From contig JAZKEU010000018.1 of the NCBI GenBank assembly GCA_040386775.1, positions 1 through 64,000 on the forward strand: a DNA stretch of 64,000 nucleotides. The letters run 5' to 3'. This DNA is from Bdellovibrionota bacterium (lineage in GTDB: Bacteria > Bdellovibrionota > Bdellovibrionia > Bdellovibrionales > JAEYZS01). How positions within the stretch are numbered: the first letter of the stretch is position 1; every line of letters starts with the position of its first letter. The position numbers and the translations under genes are program-made. Shown here in pieces: positions 60,162 to 64,000 of the stretch. A model generated the notes under the pieces. The model had not been told where the DNA came from. It worked only from the letters and a program-made list of their open reading frames with translations, and searched no databases.

Positions 60162-61946
60162 ATGAATAAAGCAATAATTTTATTAGCCCTAGTCTTAACA
60201 AGTCCTTACGCTAAAGCTTCGAAGGAATGCTCAAGTCTCTTCCTAGAAAAGTCTATTTCCCTAATTGCACAACCTAAATCTGAATCGCATCCGGCAATTG
60301 TTTCTGAAACTACATATGAAATGATTATTAATGCGATGAGGAGAGATATTGAACAGGGCTTCCAATCACCTAGATATTTTAGAGTAGAACCTATTCAGCA
60401 ATTGTTAAAAATGGGTCTTTCTAGAGAAGAAATCGCTGCTGAAATCAGACAAGATATGGAGAATGAACTGCGTGAAATGGCAAAAGTAAGTCGAATACAC
60501 TTTGAACTCCCGGCCAAGCCGGCACCTCAAGTTTCTATGGTAGAAAATGTTCTTAATCCAAAAGTTTCTATTGTGGAATTTATTGAATATTACAACTTAC
60601 GTGCCGAACAAACCGTTGTCACAAATATTTTAAACTACAGAGATACATTTGCAAACGATAGAGCGAATCCAATTGAAATCTTAAAAACTGCTATATTGAC
60701 AGGCCAAAAAGACTTAGCAAGAGAAGCCTTTATTCAAAGCTTTAGATTCAATAAGCTTAATGATTTAGTAGAACTAGGAATCGAAACGGGCGATAATGAT
60801 ATTCTCATGAATATCGGTCGTATTTCGATAACAAAATTTTTATTGTTTGATAGAAATCAAAATTACTTACAGGACGGTTTAAATGCTCTGCTGGAAGTTA
60901 AAGGAACACATAGAAAACAAGCTGAATCCCTTTTGATAGACTTTGTTGATATTTTGAAAAGTCCTGAAATTTTTAAAAATGAAGACTCCGTCGGAAATTA
61001 CGGTGAAAAAGGAAATAAAGCTTTTTACCTTGAGTTAGCTTTAAAAGCCTTAAAGTCTGCATCGACGTTAACAGGAAGAATACCTAGAGACAGCATTTCT
61101 TATCATAGATTTGTAGAAACAAGAGATCAAAGAATTCTAAGCAGAATGCGTGAAATTATTAAAATGGGACAAAATATGAATTCATCTCTAGGATTGGATG
61201 GTACATATGCAGTACTGGCAATTTTAAAGGACTCAAAACTCACAGAATCTTTTGCCAATAACCATCTGAAAATTCGTTTTATGCCACAAGAATCAGCGTC
61301 AGACCTCATCAAAGAAAGATTGCCAAAGCTTCATGCAAATCGGGCTATCAAATATGCGCTACTCACAGCTGATGTCCAATTCGTAAGAAATGTTATTAAA
61401 GAAATTATGACTAATGATCCTATGGATAAAGCGCCCAGCCTAAGGGATGGAATTCAATTATTTGACGAAGGTGCAATAATTTTAAAGAGTGTAACATCGC
61501 CAAGTAAATACGTGGCACTACTGGGAGAACTTGCAAAAGATAAATCTCTAACTCTAGGTCAGCTAGAATTTTTAAAGAACACTAGAAAAAATTTAATCCA
61601 AGATCTCAGAGGAGTGAATAAGGAAAAACCAAATTTAAATACAGATCTATTTGTAACACACGAATATGATATGTTCAGTCATCATAAACAAGTCATTGAA
61701 TCTTTCATTAAAAATGAGGATCCTGCTTTTAAGTATCAAGGCTTATGGGCTGAGTTTAACGAAGCATCTCGTCAGCGTGATATTCAAAAACTTAAAATCG
61801 TTTATCAAAAAATGATGTCTCAAGGACGGGGTCTAGATGCTGTATATGCAGCATTCACCATTGCAGTTCTTGAAAACGGCGGCAATATAAATACGCTCCA
61901 AGCTTTAGAAAAAGCCAGATCCAATCGCCAAATTGAGAAACAGTAA
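60162..61946 (+). CDS. Large secreted alpha-helical protein, unknown function (paralogue of 1815-3674)
   Basis: Unknown function; second member of the family at 1815-3674. A signal peptide ending near YAKAS is followed by C23-S-S-L-F. The 594 residues are mostly helical. Blocks shared with its paralogue include GRISITKFLLFDRNQNYLQD, ILKSPEIF and the C-terminal QGRGLDAVYAAF. The two lie 56 kb apart at the ends of the window with no shared neighbour, so the duplication is not recent or was moved. No clear ribosome site precedes the ATG. Confidence 0.8.
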   Translation: MNKAIILLALVLTSPYAKASKECSSLFLEKSISLIAQPKSESHPAIVSETTYEMIINAMRRDIEQGFQSPRYFRVEPIQQLLKMGLSREEIAAEIRQDMENELREMAKVSRIHFELPAKPAPQVSMVENVLNPKVSIVEFIEYYNLRAEQTVVTNILNYRDTFANDRANPIEILKTAILTGQKDLAREAFIQSFRFNKLNDLVELGIETGDNDILMNIGRISITKFLLFDRNQNYLQDGLNALLEVKGTHRKQAESLLIDFVDILKSPEIFKNEDSVGNYGEKGNKAFYLELALKALKSASTLTGRIPRDSISYHRFVETRDQRILSRMREIIKMGQNMNSSLGLDGTYAVLAILKDSKLTESFANNHLKIRFMPQESASDLIKERLPKLHANRAIKYALLTADVQFVRNVIKEIMTNDPMDKAPSLRDGIQLFDEGAIILKSVTSPSKYVALLGELAKDKSLTLGQLEFLKNTRKNLIQDLRGVNKEKPNLNTDLFVTHEYDMFSHHKQVIESFIKNEDPAFKYQGLWAEFNEASRQRDIQKLKIVYQKMMSQGRGLDAVYAAFTIAVLENGGNINTLQALEKARSNRQIEKQ

Positions 61947-61961
61947 TAACTTAAGAGTAGC

Positions 61962-62315
61962 CTATAAATGAATTCTCAAAGAAAGTAGTATTGTCGTTAA
62001 AATTAGCCCCAGGTAAAATACTGCAGGAATTATTTTGCTTATTGGGTCTTTGATTTTAATTCTTACAAGAATTGCCACAAACATCATAACCAGCAAGCCT
62101 AATAATGAGATTGCGATTAAGAATTTAATTTCTAAAGCTAAGCCTATTGCTAACATAAGCGCTAAGATAATTTGACTAGCTCCTGTGAGAACTCTCAGCT
62201 TTGGGAGTTTGTATCGCTCAAACTCTGCTCGCATGAATTCAGTTGAGAAACAGCTTGTGCCGTAAATTATAAATGATAAGATTAAAAAAATGATGGAGAG
62301 CTGATGTAGAGTCAC
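61962..62315 (-). CDS. DoxX-like membrane protein
   Basis: A 117-residue inner-membrane protein with four helices, of the DoxX-like type (PF13564). It contains MRAEFERYKLPKLRVLTGAS and the VRIKIKDPISKIIPAVFYLG block. The same block is seen in its divergent neighbour as MHIKVKDPAKKSLPAVLMLI, so the pair arose by duplication and inversion or recombination. It starts at GTG. Function unknown. Confidence 0.75.
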   Translation of the reverse strand: MTLHQLSIIFLILSFIIYGTSCFSTEFMRAEFERYKLPKLRVLTGASQIILALMLAIGLALEIKFLIAISLLGLLVMMFVAILVRIKIKDPISKIIPAVFYLGLILTTILLSLRIHL

Positions 62316-62384
62316 GGGTTATTTAAACCATGCAATAACTATAGAAGCTATAAATTTAAAAAATTAAACTAAAGTGAGGGCGCT

Positions 62385-62747
62385 TTGAATTTAGTACTTA
62401 TATTACAACTGATTGTAGCTATCGGACTTTTAAATGTATGGCTTTTGAGATCAAAAAAAAGCACGGACTATAGAGGTAAATCTGCAAGCAACCTAAAAGA
62501 AGAATTTTTGGCCTACGGCCTTCCTGTTTGGTTCTTTTATCTAATAGGCACTCTCAAAATTGGCGCAGCCCTGGCTCTTGTTGCAGGAATTTGGATGCCA
62601 GAGCTACTTCCATTTGCGAGCGGTTTGGTAATGGCTCTAATGGTTGGTGCTTTGTTGATGCATATTAAAGTTAAGGACCCCGCTAAAAAATCTCTTCCGG
62701 CTGTGTTAATGTTAATTATGAGCGGCGGAATATTTTTTTTAGTATAA
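62385..62747 (+). CDS. DoxX-like membrane protein, divergent paralogue
   Basis: A 120-residue four-helix membrane protein of the same DoxX-like type as its divergent neighbour. It has SNLKEEFLAYGLPVWFFYLI after the first helix, matching the neighbour's MRAEFERYKLPKLRVLTGA. It starts at TTG with GAGGG upstream. The two genes share a 69-base promoter region. Function unknown. Confidence 0.75.
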   Translation: MNLVLILQLIVAIGLLNVWLLRSKKSTDYRGKSASNLKEEFLAYGLPVWFFYLIGTLKIGAALALVAGIWMPELLPFASGLVMALMVGALLMHIKVKDPAKKSLPAVLMLIMSGGIFFLV

Positions 62748-62764
62748 ATAATCGAAAAGAGTAT

Positions 62765-63262
62765 CTACTCCATAGATAATTTAAAAACATCTTTTTGAGT
62801 TACAAATAATCCTAGCATTAAATTGGCAGCTGATATCATTTCTTCTAGTGATTTAAGTCTTTCAAGATTTACATCTGTTTTTTTACTTTGAGCAGATTTT
62901 AAAGTAGAAAAATTTTTTGTGATTTTTTGAAGAATTTTAGCCTCACGGTTTTTTAAAACATGCTTAATGACCTCGCTGATATTTTCTGTCGCAACATAAA
63001 GTTTTGTTTTTTTGTTTGGAGAGGGTGCTTCGTGGATGAGTCTATATTGGCAGAGCTCCTCAAGGGCTGGACTGACTAGAGCTTTGGATAGTCCAAGGCT
63101 TACCGTGAGGTCTTTGCAGCTCAAAGGCGCCTTTGATACATAGATTTGAGTCCATATCGCGCCATGGATGCGACGAAATCCCCAATAACGTATAAAGTCA
63201 CCGATGGACAGTGATAATTTTTGCAAGTGAAAGTCTTTTCCTTTATCTTTCATATAGTTCAT
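62765..63262 (-). CDS. GbsR/MarR-type transcriptional regulator
   Basis: A 165-residue winged-helix regulator of the GbsR group. The signature LSIGDFIRYWGFRRIHGAIW leads into the HTH SLGLSKALVSPALEELCQYR. A C-terminal helical arm follows for dimerisation. GbsR proteins control osmoprotectant, peptidoglycan or lipid genes. Its first codons (MNYMKDKG) lie within a 56-bp palindrome that also mirrors toward osmC. No ribosome site is visible before the ATG, so the true start or a leaderless message is uncertain. Confidence 0.85.
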   Translation of the reverse strand: MNYMKDKGKDFHLQKLSLSIGDFIRYWGFRRIHGAIWTQIYVSKAPLSCKDLTVSLGLSKALVSPALEELCQYRLIHEAPSPNKKTKLYVATENISEVIKHVLKNREAKILQKITKNFSTLKSAQSKKTDVNLERLKSLEEMISAANLMLGLFVTQKDVFKLSME

Positions 63263-63293
63263 ACTAATATGAACTATATGAAAGATAAAGGAA
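63238..63293. repeat. 56-bp palindrome with 26-bp perfect arms between gbsR-like and osmC
   Basis: Positions 63238-63263 are the exact reverse complement of 63268-63293, with only ctaa between. The left arm is the start of the gbsR-like gene. The right arm therefore encodes MNYMKDKG on the plus strand as well, as the start of an 11-codon frame (63269-63304) that ends just before the osmC ATG and contains its ribosome site (AAAGGA). It may be an operator for the regulator or an inverted duplication. Confidence 0.85.
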
Positions 63294-63306
63294 GTTTTAA
63301 ATAATT

Positions 63307-63741
63307 ATGCAACTACCTATTGAGTTCAAATCTAAAGCCACTGCCTCAGGAGAATTTGTTCAGCCTTGGCTTATTGAGTGTGGAGAGTATTCTGCAAAAT
63401 GCGCGGTTCCTTCTGAATTTGGAGGCGTGGGAGACGGTTTTTCACCAGAGGATTTGTTTTTACAGGCGCTGATGAATTGTTTTATTGGTACTTTCAAAGT
63501 TTATGCAAAAAGCTCTAAGATTCATTTTTCAAAGTTAGAACTAAATGGAAATCTAGTGGTTGATCAAAACTCTTCACGGGAGGTGCGTATGCACAAGTGT
63601 GATCTTACAGTTCAGATTTGGGGAGCAGAAAGACCTGACCGTGCTAAAACTCTTGCAGATAAGGTTTTTCGAGATGGATTTATTCTTAACTCCGTTAAAA
63701 CCGAGATTAGTTATAAATTAATTATCGAAGGAATTTTGTGA
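63307..63741 (+). CDS. OsmC-family protein lacking the second catalytic cysteine
   Basis: An OsmC/Ohr-superfamily protein (144 residues), usually a thiol peroxidase acting on organic hydroperoxides. The first cysteine is in LFLQALMNCFIGTF. Where OsmC and Ohr have a second Cys (in a CPVS-like helix start), this protein has FRDGFILNSV, so a classical dithiol cycle is not possible. It resembles the YhfA-like single-Cys subgroup. It diverges from the GbsR-type regulator across the palindrome. The lipocalin gene overlaps its stop (GTGA). Confidence 0.85.
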   Translation: MQLPIEFKSKATASGEFVQPWLIECGEYSAKCAVPSEFGGVGDGFSPEDLFLQALMNCFIGTFKVYAKSSKIHFSKLELNGNLVVDQNSSREVRMHKCDLTVQIWGAERPDRAKTLADKVFRDGFILNSVKTEISYKLIIEGIL

Positions 63742-64000
63742 AAAAAAGAATTAAAATTCAACAAAAGTTGCAATCCATTTTTAGCCAAATTTTTATGATA
63801 GCATCTATTCCAGCCTTTTCGGCTTGTTCAACGGTATCATTTCCTACAGTGGAAAAAGTTGATATCGAAAGATTTATGGGAACTTGGTACGTGAGTGCTG
63901 GACGGTTTACAATCTTAGAAAAAGACGTTCATAATGCTGTAGAGATTTATACTTACGATAAAACTAAGGATACGATAGATATCGATTACACATATAGAAA
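63738..64000 (+). CDS. blc: Lipocalin lipoprotein (Blc-like), cut by the window end
   Basis: The first 87 codons of a lipocalin. A basic N terminus and hydrophobic segment end at a lipobox FSAC, as in the outer-membrane lipoprotein Blc, which binds fatty acids or lysophospholipids. The first lipocalin motif is clear: VDIERFMGTWYVSAGRFTIL. The GTG start overlaps the osmC stop, so the two are translated together. The rest lies beyond the window. Confidence 0.85.
   Translation, partial: MKKRIKIQQKLQSIFSQIFMIASIPAFSACSTVSFPTVEKVDIERFMGTWYVSAGRFTILEKDVHNAVEIYTYDKTKDTIDIDYTYR

Noticed and set aside
1-64000. CRISPR arrays, insertion sequences, integrases, tRNA or rRNA genes
   Set aside because: None was found by reading both strands; the only Cas4-like protein is isolated and no direct-repeat array occurs.

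Overview
The window is a stretch of AT-rich, gene-dense chromosome from a Gram-negative bacterium. Outer-membrane and periplasmic parts are frequent: a TolC-like channel, an outer-membrane phospholipase, a lipocalin, several lipoproteins and many signal peptides. The mix of families (MepA-like lipoprotein, GbsR/MarR regulators, small DUF222-like HNH proteins, orphan receiver/PilZ/HPt proteins, many secreted proteins of unknown function) suggests a member of the Bdellovibrionota (former Deltaproteobacteria). That placement is inference from gene content; no rRNA or tRNA gene is present to confirm it. No insertion sequence, CRISPR array or intact prophage was seen.

Layout. 0-4 kb: a murein endopeptidase lipoprotein and a large secreted protein of unknown function. 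3.8-9.1 kb: a tetR-OMF-RND efflux operon on the minus strand, with a phased operator array upstream. 9.4-15.4 kb: DoxX, pirin, LysR, an exported Ppx/GppA-like lipoprotein, a 2OG-Fe(II) oxygenase, a lipoprotein plus exported amidohydrolase, and a HicAB toxin-antitoxin pair. 15.4-22.2 kb: murI, a serine protease and a 1289-residue membrane protein. 22.4-29.9 kb: ZIP and DCC genes, an APC permease-pldA-rsgA run, a GST, an AlkA-like glycosylase, a HAD hydrolase and a DMT transporter. 30-36 kb: small conserved proteins (CheY-like, GreA-like, YheU, chalcone-isomerase-like, GDPD, YaiI, YchJ, Atl). 36-44 kb: an ABC-F ATPase, a receiver-PilZ plus HPt pair, an Xre regulator, a Cas4-like nuclease, a rhomboid and an HNH protein. 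44-50 kb: a YadGH-like ABC exporter, membrane proteins, a MATE pump, DoxX and an old yellow enzyme. 50-64 kb: metabolic and stress genes, a terminase-like HTH protein, a DUF2235 lipase beside an ankyrin protein, a YecM-HAD fusion followed by a PLP synthase, MscS, a second copy of the large secreted family, two DoxX-like proteins, a GbsR-OsmC divergent pair and a lipocalin cut by the window end.

Themes. Genes for envelope remodelling, export, and electrophile or alkylation defence (two GSTs, an old yellow enzyme, Atl, AlkA-like, OsmC, pirin) dominate. The most unusual signals are: a C-x-x-L-F motif just after the signal peptide of four unrelated secreted proteins and at the extreme C terminus of the 1289-residue protein; five operator-like units at an exact 21-bp period upstream of tetR; a 56-bp near-perfect palindrome that mirrors the start of a gbsR-like gene toward osmC; an ABC-F protein whose substitutions all fall in one composite ATP site; a lipoprotein version of Ppx/GppA; and a leaderless micro-ORF with a decayed second copy.
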